A stretch of DNA of 64,000 nucleotides from Oceanimonas doudoroffii (GTDB lineage: Bacteria; Pseudomonadota; Gammaproteobacteria; Enterobacterales; Aeromonadaceae), in assembly GCF_002242685.1 (NCBI RefSeq), contig NZ_NBIM01000005.1, positions 62,001 to 126,000 on the forward strand, in the 5' to 3' direction. Positions 1-9,760 of this stretch are shown piece after piece. Each line of letters begins with the position of its first letter. Position 1 is the first letter of the stretch. Made by a program: the position numbers and the translations under genes. Below the pieces are notes generated by a model. That model saw nothing but the letters and a program-made list of their open reading frames with translations. It ran no database searches and had not been told where the DNA came from.

Positions 1-374
1 TGGCCGGTGGGGATCAGGGTGGTGTTGGTCACCGGCTCCTTCAGCCCGTAGGAGAACTTCTCCACCAGAATAAAATCGCCCACCAGCAGGGTTGGCATCA
101 TGGAACCGGAAGGGATCTGAAACGGCTCATAGATAAAGGAACGCAGCACCAGTACCGCCGCGATCACCGGAAAAATGGACCTGGCCTGCTCAATCCAGCC
201 CGGGACGGCGGCGGCCTTTGCCAGCGCTGCCGCGTCCACCTTGTTGCCGTGGCTGGCTTGCGCCTCTGCCAGGCGGCGCCCCCGTTGGGGCGCCCAGATC
301 CACTTGTCACAGGCCCAGATAATACCGGTGACCAGTGTCACCAGCACCAGGATCAGCGCGAAGGTACTTGCCAT
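1..374 (-). CDS. lepB: Signal peptidase I, N-terminal part (cut by window edge)
   Basis: Inner-membrane serine protease that removes signal peptides from exported preproteins. The 5' end of the gene is present: an ATG at 374, an N-terminal membrane segment (about residues 3-18), a basic cytoplasmic stretch, a second hydrophobic segment, and then the catalytic serine motif PSGSMMPTL followed by GDFILVEKFSYG, as in the LepB family. The catalytic lysine region lies beyond the window. It starts only 2 bp after the lepA stop, the usual lepA-lepB operon order. Identification is firm; only the length is unknown. Confidence 0.96.
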   Translation of the reverse strand, partial: MASTFALILVLVTLVTGIIWACDKWIWAPQRGRRLAEAQASHGNKVDAAALAKAAAVPGWIEQARSIFPVIAAVLVLRSFIYEPFQIPSGSMMPTLLVGDFILVEKFSYGLKEPVTNTTLIPTG

Positions 375-376
375 GG

Positions 377-2173
377 TTACTTGTCCTTACCTACATGGAG
401 GATGGCGAGGAAGGCATCCTGAGGAATGTCGACCCGACCCAGGGACTTCATGCGTTTCTTGCCTTCCTTCTGCTTGGCCAGCAGCTTTTTCTTACGGCTC
501 ACATCGCCGCCGTAACACTTGGCGGTCACGTCCTTGCGCAGGGCCTTGACCGTGCTGCGGGCGATGATCTGGTTGCCGATGGCCGCCTGAATGGCGATGT
601 CGAACATCTGCCGCGGGATCAGCTCACGCATTTTTTCCACCAGCTGGCGGCCCCGGAACTGGGCATTTTCCTTGTGGGTAATGATCGCCAGGGCATCCAC
701 CCGATCGCCATTGATCATGATGTCGAGGCGGACCATGTCGGCGGCCTCAAAGCGCTTGAAGCCGTAGTCCAGCGAGGCATAGCCCCGGCTGGTGGACTTG
801 AGCCGGTCAAAGAAGTCGAGCACCACTTCCGCCATGGGAATGTCGTAGGTCAGCGCCACCTGGTTGCCGTGGTAAACCATATTGGTCTGCACGCCACGCT
901 TTTCGATGCACAGGGTGATGACGTTGCCCAGGTATTCCTGGGGCACCAGAATGTGGCACTCGGCGATGGGCTCGTGAATTTCCTCGATGTTGTTCACCGC
1001 CGGCAGCTGGGACGGGCTGTCAATATAGATGACACTGCCGTCGGTCTTGACCACTTCGTACACCACAGTGGGTGCCGTGGTGATCAGATCCAGATCGTAT
1101 TCCCGTTCCAGGCGCTCCTGAATGATCTCCATGTGCAGCATGCCGAGGAAGCCACAGCGGAAACCAAAGCCAAGGGCGTTGGAAGTTTCCGGTTCGTAAA
1201 ACAGCGAGGCATCGTTCAGCGCCAGCTTGTCGAGGGCGTCACGGAAGGCCTCGTAGTCGTCGCTGGAGATGGGGAACAGGCCCGCATACACCTGGGGCTT
1301 GACCTTCTGGAAGCCGGGCAGCGCCTTCTCGGCACCATGTTTGGCATGGGTCAGGGTATCCCCCACGGGCGCGCCGTGAATGTCCTTGATGCCGCACACC
1401 ACCCAGCCCACTTCGCCGCAGTTAAGGCCGTCGGTGTCCTTCTGCTTGGGGGTAAAGATGCCGATGCGATCCACACCCCAGACCTGACCGGTGCTCATCA
1501 CCTTGATCTTGTCGTTCTTCTTCAGGCTGCCGTGCTTGATGCGTACCAGCGACACCACGCCCAGGTAGGAGTCAAACCAGGAGTCGATGATCAGTGCCTG
1601 CAGCGGCCCTTCCGGCTCACCCACGGGCGACGGAATCTTCTGCACTATGGTTTCCAGCACCTGATCCACGCCCAGGCCGGTCTTGGCGGAGCAACGCACC
1701 GCATCGATGGCGTCGATGCCGACGATGTCTTCGATCTCTTCCGCCACCCGCTCCGGCTCGGCCTGGGGCAGATCGATCTTGTTCAGCACCGGCACCACTT
1801 CCAGGTTCATGTCGAGGGCGGTGTAACAGTTGGCCAGAGTCTGTGCCTCAACCCCCTGACCGGCATCCACCACCAGCAGCGCCCCTTCGCAGGCGGCCAG
1901 CGAGCGGGATACCTCGTAGGAGAAATCCACGTGCCCGGGCGTGTCGATGAAGTTGAGCTGGTACTGGTTGCCGTCCTGCGCCTGGTAGTTCAGGGTCACA
2001 CTCTGAGCCTTAATGGTAATGCCGCGCTCGCGCTCCAGATCCATGGAGTCGAGTACCTGCTGCTGCATTTCCCTGTCGGTCAGGCCACCGCATACCTGGA
2101 TCAGGCGATCGGACAGGGTCGATTTGCCGTGGTCGATGTGAGCGATGACGGAGAAATTACGAATATGCTTCAT
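377..2173 (-). CDS. lepA: Elongation factor 4 (LepA GTPase)
   Basis: Ribosome-associated translational GTPase (EF4) of 598 aa, the usual family length. The P-loop AHIDHGKS is at residues 11-18, DTPGH at 77-81 and NKID at 131-134. The C-terminal part has the LepA-specific domain ending in basic residues ([18 protein letters not shown]). The ATG at 2173 gives the canonical [17 protein letters not shown] start. It lies upstream of lepB and downstream of rseC, and is probably co-transcribed with one or both. Confidence 0.98.
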   Translation of the reverse strand: MKHIRNFSVIAHIDHGKSTLSDRLIQVCGGLTDREMQQQVLDSMDLERERGITIKAQSVTLNYQAQDGNQYQLNFIDTPGHVDFSYEVSRSLAACEGALLVVDAGQGVEAQTLANCYTALDMNLEVVPVLNKIDLPQAEPERVAEEIEDIVGIDAIDAVRCSAKTGLGVDQVLETIVQKIPSPVGEPEGPLQALIIDSWFDSYLGVVSLVRIKHGSLKKNDKIKVMSTGQVWGVDRIGIFTPKQKDTDGLNCGEVGWVVCGIKDIHGAPVGDTLTHAKHGAEKALPGFQKVKPQVYAGLFPISSDDYEAFRDALDKLALNDASLFYEPETSNALGFGFRCGFLGMLHMEIIQERLEREYDLDLITTAPTVVYEVVKTDGSVIYIDSPSQLPAVNNIEEIHEPIAECHILVPQEYLGNVITLCIEKRGVQTNMVYHGNQVALTYDIPMAEVVLDFFDRLKSTSRGYASLDYGFKRFEAADMVRLDIMINGDRVDALAIITHKENAQFRGRQLVEKMRELIPRQMFDIAIQAAIGNQIIARSTVKALRKDVTAKCYGGDVSRKKKLLAKQKEGKKRMKSLGRVDIPQDAFLAILHVGKDK

Positions 2174-2270
2174 GATGCGATAAGGCGTCCGTAGTCAATG
2201 GCGACAATAAAGGCGAGATTCTACCGGATTCACGGCACAGTGACCAATCCTTAGTCTGTGCCGGCCTGCA

Positions 2271-2717
2271 CTAATCTTCTGCGCGAACCACGTCGATCAG
2301 GGGTCCCAGGATCACCGGCTGATCGAACCGGCCACGCCGCCGGGCCCACCTGGCGGCCAGACCAAAGCCCAGGCCGCCACCGGCCAGTGCCCCCAGAATG
2401 CTGCCGACTTCCGGCAGGCCGGCCCAGGCCGCCAGCGAGCCCCCCGCCAGCAGGCACAACAACGGCAGCAAATACACCAGCAGGGCGCCGCCAATCAGGC
2501 TGTGCTCGGGAATGCCAATGCGTACCTGCTGACCGGGCCGCAACGCCAGTTCGGTGGCGATCGCAAAGTCATGGCTGCGGGCCGGCAATGCCTTTGACAC
2601 CAGGCCGGTGCCACAGCTGCTGCTTTGCCGGCACTGGCCACAGGCCGACTTGCTGAAACAGCTGACCTCGACCCGGCCGGCATGCACCGCGGTCACGGTG
2701 GCGATTTCCTCAATCAT
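2271..2717 (-). CDS. rseC: SoxR-reducing system / sigma-E regulator RseC
   Basis: Inner-membrane protein of 148 aa. The N-terminal domain carries four cysteines (C20, C26, C29, C35) in the RseC pattern, followed by two hydrophobic helices at about 74-95 and 98-118 and a basic C-terminus. RseC family members modulate the sigma-E pathway and take part in reducing SoxR in E. coli. The ATG overlaps the rseB stop by 4 bp, so the two are translationally coupled in the rpoE-rseABC operon. About 97 bp without a gene separates it from lepA. Confidence 0.93.
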   Translation of the reverse strand: MIEEIATVTAVHAGRVEVSCFSKSACGQCRQSSSCGTGLVSKALPARSHDFAIATELALRPGQQVRIGIPEHSLIGGALLVYLLPLLCLLAGGSLAAWAGLPEVGSILGALAGGGLGFGLAARWARRRGRFDQPVILGPLIDVVRAED

Positions 2718-3709
2718 GGCGCGGCGGCTCCCTGCTCGCCCGCGGCCACCGACTCGGCAATGCGGCGGGCGGTATCGGCGGGCACATCCCCCACCACGGT
2801 CACTTCCATTCTGGCGGGGCTGGTCAGGCTGACCAGGTGAGTGGCGCCCTGGCGCACCAGTTGCTGGCGGGGCTCGCCGCCTGCCGCTTCGGTCACATAG
2901 ACGGAGACATCAACCACGCCGTTTGACGCCATCAGGTAGTCCACCGCCTGCTCGGTCAGCGGCAAACGGTGCTGATTGCGGGAGCGAATGTCAAAGCCCG
3001 GCGGCAACCAGGTCACTCGCCAGGCCGAGTCGGACTCGGCTTCGGGCTGGCGCTCGCCCACCGACATGGCCGGTGGCAGCCGGGCGCCACTGAGTTCGCG
3101 CAGCAACGCCGAAGGCTCTTCGCTCACCTGCAGCGCCACGCCCATCACCTGCTCCATCAGGCCGGACTGCTGATCCAGGGTGTCCAGACGCAGCAACAGA
3201 CCGGTATCCTGATCCAGCCACAATACGTAGCCATAGCAATGCTCGTCTTTGGGCACCAGTCGCACCACCTCGGCAACGCGCCCAAGCACGCGGCTGCGGC
3301 CGGCCACAACGGCATCGTAGCGGGCCAACAACTGGTCGAGGGAGGCATGCTGCAATCGGCTGAACAGGCCAGGCAACCGGGACTGACGCAGGGTATAGCC
3401 CCCCGGCCCCAGATCGAAATAACTGGTCTGATCATTGCGCTGAACAAATTCCCGGGGGCGACCATTGAGGTGAACAAGGTGAGTAAGGGGCTGCCCATCC
3501 AGTTGACCCCGGGTCAGCCGCTTGGGCTCGGGTTCCCCCTGCCCGGCCTCCACCAGGGTCAGCTCGAAGTTGAGCTGGTGATAGGCCTGCTGCATTTTCT
3601 GCAACAGGGCCCGGGTATCGCCGGTTTCGTCAGCACTGGCGGCCGGTGCCGGCCAGACCGCCACCAGCAGCAGGGCCAGGGTGGCCCGCAATACGTTGGT
3701 ACTCAACAA
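2714..3709 (-). CDS. rseB: Sigma-E factor regulatory protein RseB
   Basis: Periplasmic protein of 331 aa that binds RseA and protects it from DegS cleavage, sensing mislocalised lipopolysaccharide and lipoproteins. There is a signal peptide over about residues 1-25 (hydrophobic core LRATLALLLVAVWP, then an AxA site). The lipoprotein-like MucB/RseB N-terminal fold follows, with the family's C-terminal domain (WLPPGFDIRSRN, then VSVYV). It lies between rseA (9 bp upstream) and rseC (4-bp overlap), which settles the identity. Confidence 0.95.
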   Translation of the reverse strand: MLSTNVLRATLALLLVAVWPAPAASADETGDTRALLQKMQQAYHQLNFELTLVEAGQGEPEPKRLTRGQLDGQPLTHLVHLNGRPREFVQRNDQTSYFDLGPGGYTLRQSRLPGLFSRLQHASLDQLLARYDAVVAGRSRVLGRVAEVVRLVPKDEHCYGYVLWLDQDTGLLLRLDTLDQQSGLMEQVMGVALQVSEEPSALLRELSGARLPPAMSVGERQPEAESDSAWRVTWLPPGFDIRSRNQHRLPLTEQAVDYLMASNGVVDVSVYVTEAAGGEPRQQLVRQGATHLVSLTSPARMEVTVVGDVPADTARRIAESVAAGEQGAAAP

Positions 3710-3718
3710 ACAGCAACC

Positions 3719-4282
3719 TCAGTTCTGGCGCAGCCGTTGCTGCAGCTCGTGATCCATCAGCAGGGCATGAATGCGCCGTTCCTGCTCCAGCAGCTGCTGT
3801 TCGCTGACCCGCTGCTGCTGATCCACCTGATAGTTCAGGCTGACCGGCGCGGCACCACCGCTCAGGGGCACGGTATTCAGCACCGGCGACTGGGTGGCTG
3901 CAGGCTGACTGTATTGTTGCACCCCGAAGATCACCGCCGCCGATACCGAGGCGGCAATGGCGAACTGACCTGCATGGCGCAGGGCCGGCTTGATGCGACT
4001 CAGGGCACGCCCGAACGTCGGCCGCACCACCCTGGCCGCACCGGACTCGGCATGGCTGTCATTGGCGGCGGTCAGCGGGGCTTCCTGCTCCAGCGCCGCC
4101 GCTATACTGTCGCTCAGATCAAGCGGCAGGCGTTCGGGCAATTCATTGCGCATCACGTCGCCGTAAAGGTGATAGCGGCCAAAGGTATCGGCCAGTTCCC
4201 TGTCGCTGAAGACATGCTCCAGCAGCACCCTATCCTGGATTTCTCCGTCGACCAGTGCCGAAATTCGCTCTTTGTTAGCCAT
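3719..4282 (-). CDS. rseA: Anti-sigma-E factor RseA
   Basis: Single-pass inner-membrane anti-sigma factor of 187 aa. The N-terminal cytoplasmic domain (MANKERISALVDGE, then FGRYHLYGDVMR) binds RpoE. A membrane helix at about 90-107 (FAIAASVSAAVIFGV) follows, with a periplasmic tail ending in a Gln-rich coiled segment. DegS and RseP cleave the family under envelope stress to release sigma-E. It starts 13 bp after the rpoE stop. Confidence 0.95.
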   Translation of the reverse strand: MANKERISALVDGEIQDRVLLEHVFSDRELADTFGRYHLYGDVMRNELPERLPLDLSDSIAAALEQEAPLTAANDSHAESGAARVVRPTFGRALSRIKPALRHAGQFAIAASVSAAVIFGVQQYSQPAATQSPVLNTVPLSGGAAPVSLNYQVDQQQRVSEQQLLEQERRIHALLMDHELQQRLRQN

Positions 4283-4295
4283 AACACTTCCCCGT

Positions 4296-4874
4296 TCAAC
4301 TCCGAAGCAAGGGGGTGACCCGCTTGTCTATTGCTTCCCGAGCCCGAAAAATGCGTGAACGCACGGTTCCCACCGGGCAATCCATGACACTCGCGATGTC
4401 TTCGTAGCTCATTCCTTCCAATTCCCGCAGGGTGATCGCCGTTTTCAGATCGTCCGGCAAGCCGTCTATGGTTTCAAACACGGCCTGGCGGATTTCCTCC
4501 GTCAGTATCAGGCTTTCCGGTGAGGCCAGCTCCTTCAGGGCCTCACCACCACCGTAATACTCGGCGTCGTCGATCTCCACATCCGAACCCGGCGGGCGTC
4601 GTCGCTGCGATACCAGATGATTCTTGGCGGTATTGACCGCGATGCGATACAGCCAGGTGAAAAACGCACTCTCGCCGCGAAAGCCGGACAATGCCCGGTA
4701 GGCCTTGATAAAGGCCTCCTGGGTCACATCGGGTACGTCTCCAGGATTGGACACGTAACGAGACACCAGGTTCGCCACTTTGTACTGATATTTTTTCACC
4801 AGCAGGTTGTATGCATTCTTGTCTCCCCGCTGAACCCGCTCGATCACTTGCTGATCCGTCAAATTCTCGCTCAT
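4296..4874 (-). CDS. rpoE: RNA polymerase sigma-E factor
   Basis: Extracytoplasmic-function sigma factor of 192 aa controlling the envelope stress regulon. Region 2 contains DVTQEAFIKAYRALSGFRGES and FFTWLYRIAVNTAKNHL. Region 4 contains TLRELEGMSYEDIASVMDCPVGTVRSRIFRAREAI. The ATG at 4874 (MSENLTDQQVIERVQ) matches the family N-terminus; a longer upstream reading is possible but has no support. It heads the rpoE-rseABC operon and is divergent from nadB, as in many gammaproteobacteria. Confidence 0.97.
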   Translation of the reverse strand: MSENLTDQQVIERVQRGDKNAYNLLVKKYQYKVANLVSRYVSNPGDVPDVTQEAFIKAYRALSGFRGESAFFTWLYRIAVNTAKNHLVSQRRRPPGSDVEIDDAEYYGGGEALKELASPESLILTEEIRQAVFETIDGLPDDLKTAITLRELEGMSYEDIASVMDCPVGTVRSRIFRAREAIDKRVTPLLRS

Positions 4875-4937
4875 ACGAGCCGCATACCCTCCGATTCTTC
4901 CGGTGCCTGACAACCAGCCCGTCACAAGCGTACCTTA

Positions 4938-4966
4938 ATGGACTTCAACGGCGGCAAAAAGTTCTG
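4938..4966 (-). promoter_or_regulatory. Candidate sigma-E autoregulatory promoter of rpoE
   Basis: On the minus strand AGAACTT lies at about 4965-4959, and TCCAT follows after a 16-bp spacer at 4942-4938. The first element is close to the sigma-E -35 consensus GGAACTT and the spacing fits; the -10 is only a partial match to TCTGA. It would start transcription about 60 bp before the rpoE ATG. Autoregulation is the rule for this operon, but this site is only a motif match. Confidence 0.4.
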
Positions 4967-5055
4967 AACTCATTTGGAAAAGCCGATTCCGGCTGCGCAC
5001 GGTGGACGCATGCGCTAACATGAAGCCCCTCTTTTTTTCGGGCCAATGATACTTT

Positions 5056-6681
5056 ATGAAAGATCCCGTTGAATACCTCTGCGACGTGCTCATCATTGGC
5101 AGCGGTGCCGCCGGCCTGTCCCTGGCGCTGAAACTGGCCAGCCATGCCCGCGTGCATGTGCTGTGCAAGGGACCGCTCGCCGAAGGTGCCACCCTGTATG
5201 CCCAGGGGGGCATTGCCGCCGTCTTTGATGAAACCGACAGCATCGAATCCCACGTGGCCGACACCCTGGTGGCCGGTGCCGGCCTGTGCGACGAAGCCGT
5301 GGTCGAGTTCACCGCCCGCAACGCGCCCGACGCCATTCAGTGGCTGATCGGCCAGGGCGTGCCCTTTGACACAGAAGAAACCGGACAGGGCGAACCCAGC
5401 TATCACCTGACCCGGGAGGGCGGCCACAGCCACAGGCGCATTTTTCACGCCGCCGACGCCACCGGCCGGGCGGTACAGACCACTCTTATCGAGCAGGTGC
5501 AACGCCACCCCAACATTCATGTGCTGGAACGGGTCAACGCCCTGGATTTGATTACCACGGCCAAGCTCGGCCTGCCCGGCAACCGGGTGCTGGGCGCCTA
5601 TGTGTGGAACCGCAACAAGGAGCGGGTGGAAACCGTGCGTGCCCGTTTCGTGGCCATGGCCACCGGCGGTGCGTCTAAGGTTTACCAGTACACTTCCAAC
5701 CCGGACGTCAGCTCCGGCGACGGCATCGCCATGGCCTGGCGCGCCGGCTGCCGAGTGGCCAATATGGAATTCAACCAGTTCCACCCCACCAGCTTGTATC
5801 ACCCGGACGACAACAACTTTCTGCTCACCGAGGCCCTGCGCGGTGAAGGCGCCCACCTGCTGCGCCCGGACGGCAGCCGCTTTATGCCCGACTTTGATCA
5901 GCGCGGCGAGCTGGCCCCCCGGGACATAGTGGCCCGCGCCATCGACCACGAAATGAAGCGCCTGGGCGCCGACTGCATGTATCTCGACATCAGCCACAAG
6001 CCGGCGGACTTCATCATCAAGCACTTTCCCACCATTTACGAACGTTGCCTCAAGGTGGGCATCGACATCACCAGGCAGGCCATGCCGGTGGTGCCCGCCG
6101 CTCACTACACCTGCGGCGGAGTCATGGTGGATCACAAGGGCCGTACCGACATCGACGGTCTCTACGCCATTGGCGAGGTGTCCTACACCGGCCTGCACGG
6201 CGCCAACCGCATGGCGTCAAACTCGCTGCTGGAGTGCATCGTGTTCGCCCGAGCCGCCGGGGAAGACATGCTGGCCGGCCTGGCTACCACCCCGGAGCCG
6301 CCCATGCTACCACTGTGGGATGAAAGCAAGGTGACCGACTCCGACGAGGAAGTGGTGATCCACCACAACTGGCACGAGCTGCGGCTGTTTATGTGGGACT
6401 ACGTCGGCATAGTGCGCTCGAACAAGCGACTGGAGCGGGCCAAGCGCCGTATTGAACTGCTGCAGCAGGAAATTCAGGAGTATTACGCCAACTTCAGGGT
6501 CAGCAACAATTTGCTGGAGCTGCGCAACCTGGTGCAGGTGGCAGAGCTGATTGTGTTGTCGGCCATGGACCGCAAGGAATCCCGTGGCCTGCACTACACC
6601 CTGGATTATCCAAATCAGCTCGACAATCCGCAGCCCACGGTGCTCACCCCCGCCAACTACAACCCTCGTCAACCCGCGTAA
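5056..6681 (+). CDS. nadB: L-aspartate oxidase
   Basis: FAD enzyme (541 aa) that oxidises L-aspartate to iminoaspartate, the first step of de novo NAD synthesis. The dinucleotide-binding motif is [15 protein letters not shown] at about residues 11-25. The substrate-loop region [22 protein letters not shown] and the fumarate-reductase-family HPTSLY and SRFMP segments are present, as is [23 protein letters not shown]. Length matches E. coli NadB. No strong Shine-Dalgarno sequence precedes the ATG at 5056. Its 3' end overlaps the convergent ygfX by 13 bp. Confidence 0.97.
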   Translation: MKDPVEYLCDVLIIGSGAAGLSLALKLASHARVHVLCKGPLAEGATLYAQGGIAAVFDETDSIESHVADTLVAGAGLCDEAVVEFTARNAPDAIQWLIGQGVPFDTEETGQGEPSYHLTREGGHSHRRIFHAADATGRAVQTTLIEQVQRHPNIHVLERVNALDLITTAKLGLPGNRVLGAYVWNRNKERVETVRARFVAMATGGASKVYQYTSNPDVSSGDGIAMAWRAGCRVANMEFNQFHPTSLYHPDDNNFLLTEALRGEGAHLLRPDGSRFMPDFDQRGELAPRDIVARAIDHEMKRLGADCMYLDISHKPADFIIKHFPTIYERCLKVGIDITRQAMPVVPAAHYTCGGVMVDHKGRTDIDGLYAIGEVSYTGLHGANRMASNSLLECIVFARAAGEDMLAGLATTPEPPMLPLWDESKVTDSDEEVVIHHNWHELRLFMWDYVGIVRSNKRLERAKRRIELLQQEIQEYYANFRVSNNLLELRNLVQVAELIVLSAMDRKESRGLHYTLDYPNQLDNPQPTVLTPANYNPRQPA

Positions 6682-7052
6682 AGCAGCTGCCGTGCCAGGC
6701 GCCGGTATACGGCGTCGGGCACCGCATCCTGAAACAACCACAGCGGCGGCCAGGGATTTCCCTCCAGCACCAGCAGCAAAAAGCCGGGCCCGGCCCGGCT
6801 GTGATGGGAAAGTGTACCGCTGCGGCCATTAAGGCTAAGCACGCCGGCATTGAATTCGCCGACCAGACGGTAACGACCGGCCCGGTGCCAGGCCAGCCCC
6901 GAGGCCAGCAACCAGCCCGGTGCAAACCAGGGCAGGCGGTCGGCGTCGAGCAACAACGCCGCCGGTAACCACAACAGCAGGGCCAGCCCGAGCAGGTAGA
7001 GCCGGTGCAGCCGCGAAGGCTCAGCGTTGATTGCGAACCTGGTTGCGTTCAA
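6669..7052 (-). CDS. ygfX: YgfX-family membrane protein (SdhE partner)
   Basis: Small inner-membrane protein with two hydrophobic helices ([18 protein letters not shown] and [16 protein letters not shown]) followed by a cytoplasmic domain that contains [18 protein letters not shown]. This is the pattern of YgfX/CptA, encoded next to sdhE and described as the toxin-like partner of CptB in E. coli. The start is uncertain: the TTG at 7052, inside the sdhE 3' end, gives 127 aa and I see no in-frame ATG nearby. It overlaps sdhE by about 32 bp and the convergent nadB by 13 bp. Confidence 0.8.
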   Translation of the reverse strand: MNATRFAINAEPSRLHRLYLLGLALLLWLPAALLLDADRLPWFAPGWLLASGLAWHRAGRYRLVGEFNAGVLSLNGRSGTLSHHSRAGPGFLLLVLEGNPWPPLWLFQDAVPDAVYRRLARQLLYAG

Positions 7053-7284
7053 GAATGTAGCCCACCATGGCCTGCAGGGCGGCGTCCTTTGAACGCTCAT
7101 GGCCCATAAACCAGGCAAACAAATCCGGGTCGTCGCATTCCAGCAGGCGCCGGAAGGTGGCCTGTTGCGGCTCATCAAGGGCGTCGTATTCGTGCTCCAC
7201 AAAGGGGGCTAGAATCACATCCAACTCCAGCATGCCCCGGCGGCATGCCCAGATCAGGCGGGGTTTGTCGGTGCTAGTGAGCAT
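7021..7284 (-). CDS. sdhE: FAD assembly factor SdhE
   Basis: Small cytoplasmic protein (87 aa) that helps attach FAD covalently to succinate dehydrogenase and fumarate reductase flavoproteins. The family signature RGMLELDVIL (residues about 16-25, with the key RGxxE motif) is present, followed by the conserved helical FxxLLxxxDPDLFAWFMG segment. The ATG at 7284 gives MLTSTDKPRLIWACRRGMLE; an upstream ATG would add eight residues the family lacks. It forms an operon with ygfX and is divergent from ygfZ. Confidence 0.94.
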   Translation of the reverse strand: MLTSTDKPRLIWACRRGMLELDVILAPFVEHEYDALDEPQQATFRRLLECDDPDLFAWFMGHERSKDAALQAMVGYILERNQVRNQR

Positions 7285-7401
7285 GTCGGCTTCCATGTAA
7301 CAAAACAAAGCTCATGGTATAAGGTGGAATGAATACTGACAAATTACTTGGCCGTCTTTACCATGAGGGTCACATTTCGGACTGAAACTGAGGGTGCTTT
7401 C

Positions 7402-8304
7402 GTGTTTACCATCGCCTCTACCCCCCAACTCTATCCGCTGACCGACAGGGCCGTTGTCGCCCTGACCGGAGCAGAGCGGGTCAAATACCTGCAGGGCCAG
7501 GTGACCGCCGACATCGACCGGCTCGGCCCCGGCGACGCCTGTGCCGGCGGTCATTGCGACAGCAAGGGCAAACTGTGGGCCTCATTCTGGCTGGCCAATC
7601 TGGGCGAGCAACTGCTGCTGGTGATGAACCAGTCGCTGGTGGCGCGCCAGCTGCCCGAGCTGAAGAAGTTCGCGGTCTTTGCCAAAACCGAGATCGACGA
7701 TGTCAGCGACCATTGGCAGGTCTGCGGCCTGGCCGGCGAAGGCCTGTCCCACTGGCTGAACCATCAGGTCGGCGACGGCAACCTGTGGCAGGGCGGCGTC
7801 ATTATTCCGGTGGCCGCCGAGCATGCGCTGCTGGTGTTGCCCAAAGACGCCGAATTGCCGGACCTGCCCCGAGGCGACGAGCAGGAATGGCGCGGGCTGA
7901 TGATCCATGCCGGGCTGCCCGACATGAGTGCCGAGCACCAGGGCGACTACATTCCCCAGATGCTCAACCTGCAGGCCATTGGCGGCATCAGCTTCAACAA
8001 GGGCTGCTATATGGGTCAGGAGACCGTGGCCAGGGCCAAATACCGGGGTGCCAACAAAAAGGCCATGTTTATTCTGGAAGGCGAGGTTGAGGACGAGGTG
8101 GCCGTCAACCAGGATCTGGAAATGCAGCTGGGTGACAACTGGCGCCGGGCCGGCACCGTGCTGAGCGCGTGCCGGCAGGGCAATGAGTGCATGCTGCTCA
8201 CCGTGCTGAACAAGGATCTGGATGCCGATACCCTGTTCCGCATCAAGGAGCAGCCCGACAGCCGGCTGCGACTGCGCCCCCTGCCCTATGAACTGACCGA
8301 CTGA
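7402..8304 (+). CDS. ygfZ: tRNA-modifying / Fe-S assembly protein YgfZ
   Basis: Folate-binding protein (GcvT-like fold) that supports assembly of some iron-sulfur enzymes, including MiaB. The signature KGCYMGQE lies at about residues 200-207, followed by VARAKYRGANKKA. YLQGQVTADI near the N-terminus also matches the family. I chose GTG at 7402 because AGGG sits 7 bp upstream and the protein then begins like YgfZ; in-frame ATG 7363 or TTG 7348 would add unmatched residues. Its last 19 bp overlap the convergent LysR gene. Confidence 0.92.
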   Translation: MFTIASTPQLYPLTDRAVVALTGAERVKYLQGQVTADIDRLGPGDACAGGHCDSKGKLWASFWLANLGEQLLLVMNQSLVARQLPELKKFAVFAKTEIDDVSDHWQVCGLAGEGLSHWLNHQVGDGNLWQGGVIIPVAAEHALLVLPKDAELPDLPRGDEQEWRGLMIHAGLPDMSAEHQGDYIPQMLNLQAIGGISFNKGCYMGQETVARAKYRGANKKAMFILEGEVEDEVAVNQDLEMQLGDNWRRAGTVLSACRQGNECMLLTVLNKDLDADTLFRIKEQPDSRLRLRPLPYELTD

Positions 8305-9176
8305 GCCGCACCTATGGCCGCCGCCTTCAGCCAGGCGGCGGCCTTGCCCAGGGGGCGCTGCTTGTGCCACACCAACTCCAGCGCCACCGGCCAGTCCTGA
8401 TCGTCAAATTCCAGCTCCGGTGACACCAGCAGGCCGCGGGACAGGGCCTCCGCCACCACATGTTCGGGCACAAAGGCCCAGCCCAGGTTGCGCTGTACCA
8501 GCTCCACGATCACCCACTGGCTTTCCACCCACCAGACATCCGCCGCCACCCGCAGCCGCACCTTTTCTTCACTGTCATTACGGGTGGCCACCATCAGCTG
8601 ACGGTAACGCTTGAGCTCTTCCCAACCCACCCGCTGGCCGGCCAGGGCATGGTCGGGGGCGCACACCAGTTTCAGCGGCACCCGCCCCAGGGCATGAAAG
8701 TTCAGCGCCGAAGGCAAAATTTCCTGGCGCCACATAATGCCCAGATCGACCCGCTCCTCCAACACCATGCGGCTGACGTCTTCCATCAAGGGAAACAGCA
8801 GCTCCAGCTCCACGGTCGGAAAGCGGCGGGCAAATTCATCCATCAGGGCCCCCAGCTGCTCGGACGGATAGAGTTCATCCACCGCCAGCACCAGCCGGCT
8901 TTCCACTCCTTCCCCCAGGCTTTTGGCCACCCCGCGAAAGTGCTCGCAGCGCTCCAGGATCACTCGAGCCTCCGCCAGCAGCCGTTCCCCGGCCGGAGTC
9001 AGCCGCGGGTAGCGACCGCTGCGTGCGAACAGCGGATTGTCGAGATCGATTTCCAGGTTGGCCACGGCGGTGCTCACCACCGACTGGGCCTTGCCCAGGC
9101 GCCGGGCCGCGGCCGAGAACGAGCCGGTATCCACCGTGGTCACAAAGGCCTGTAACTGCTCCAGAGAGAAACTCAT
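8286..9176 (-). CDS. LysR-family regulator, divergent from PACE exporter
   Basis: LysR-type transcription regulator of 296 aa. The winged-helix HTH covers about residues 1-60 (LEQLQAFVTTVDTGSFSAAARRLGKAQSVVSTAV). The effector-binding domain begins near residue 90. It is transcribed away from the PACE gene, with only 91 bp between the two starts. This is the arrangement of AceR, the LysR activator of the AceI exporter in Acinetobacter, so I infer it controls that exporter. The inducer cannot be told from sequence. Confidence 0.9.
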   Translation of the reverse strand: MSFSLEQLQAFVTTVDTGSFSAAARRLGKAQSVVSTAVANLEIDLDNPLFARSGRYPRLTPAGERLLAEARVILERCEHFRGVAKSLGEGVESRLVLAVDELYPSEQLGALMDEFARRFPTVELELLFPLMEDVSRMVLEERVDLGIMWRQEILPSALNFHALGRVPLKLVCAPDHALAGQRVGWEELKRYRQLMVATRNDSEEKVRLRVAADVWWVESQWVIVELVQRNLGWAFVPEHVVAEALSRGLLVSPELEFDDQDWPVALELVWHKQRPLGKAAAWLKAAAIGAAQSVSS

Positions 9177-9267
9177 CTATCTTCAAAACCGATACTTACC
9201 AACTTTGGTAGTGAACAATAGCAGATAGAATGGCGCTTCGAACACGCACTTGCTGAAAGGAGTTTCC

Positions 9268-9699
9268 ATGCGCACCACCAAAGATCGCATTCGCCACACC
9301 CTGGGCTTTGAAATCATCGGCCTGGTGATCTTCGCGCCATTGGCCAGCCTGGTATTCAATCACGATCTCATGGAAATGGGCCTGATGGCCCTGGTGGGCT
9401 CGCTGATTGCCACCATCTGGAACTATGTGTACAACCTGCTGTTTGATCACGCCATGCTGAGACTGCGAGGCGATGTACGCAAGACCACGCCGGTTCGCGT
9501 GTTGCATGCCCTGCTGTTTGAAGGTGGCCTGCTGATCCTGTTTTTGCCGATGATCGCCTGGCACCTGGGTATCAGCCTGTGGGAGGCCTTTATGATGGAC
9601 ATCGCCATGTCGGCGTTTTATCTCTGCTACGCCTTTCTCTACAACCTGGCCTACGATCGACTGTTTCCCGTGCCCCACCCCGCCGCCCAGGGCTGCTGA
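9268..9699 (+). CDS. PACE-family multidrug/biogenic-amine efflux transporter
   Basis: Integral membrane protein of 143 aa with four predicted helices in two tandem halves, each beginning with the basic R-x-x-H type motif (RIRHTLGFEIIGLVIFAPLASL, then RVLHALLFEGGLLILFLPMIAW). This is the double BTP-domain layout of the PACE family (AceI-like; chlorhexidine, short-chain diamines). The ATG at 9268 has AAAGGAG 6 bp upstream. A bidirectional terminator follows immediately. The substrate is not known. Confidence 0.9.
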   Translation: MRTTKDRIRHTLGFEIIGLVIFAPLASLVFNHDLMEMGLMALVGSLIATIWNYVYNLLFDHAMLRLRGDVRKTTPVRVLHALLFEGGLLILFLPMIAWHLGISLWEAFMMDIAMSAFYLCYAFLYNLAYDRLFPVPHPAAQGC

Positions 9700-9700
9700 C

Positions 9701-9727
9701 AAAAAAACCGCCCGAGGGCGGTTTTTT
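9701..9727. terminator. Bidirectional terminator between PACE gene and symporter
   Basis: ACCGCC-CGAG-GGCGGT hairpin flanked by seven A on the left and six T on the right. It can therefore stop transcription from both convergent genes. Confidence 0.9.
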
Positions 9728-9760
9728 ATCTTCTGCGGTCGAAACCACTGTCGGTGTTTG

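Noticed and set aside
335..2194. Long plus-strand frame of 619 codons opposite lepA
   Set aside because: It is the mirror of lepA: rich in His, Gln and Leu with no family similarity, no ribosome site and full overlap with a certain gene.
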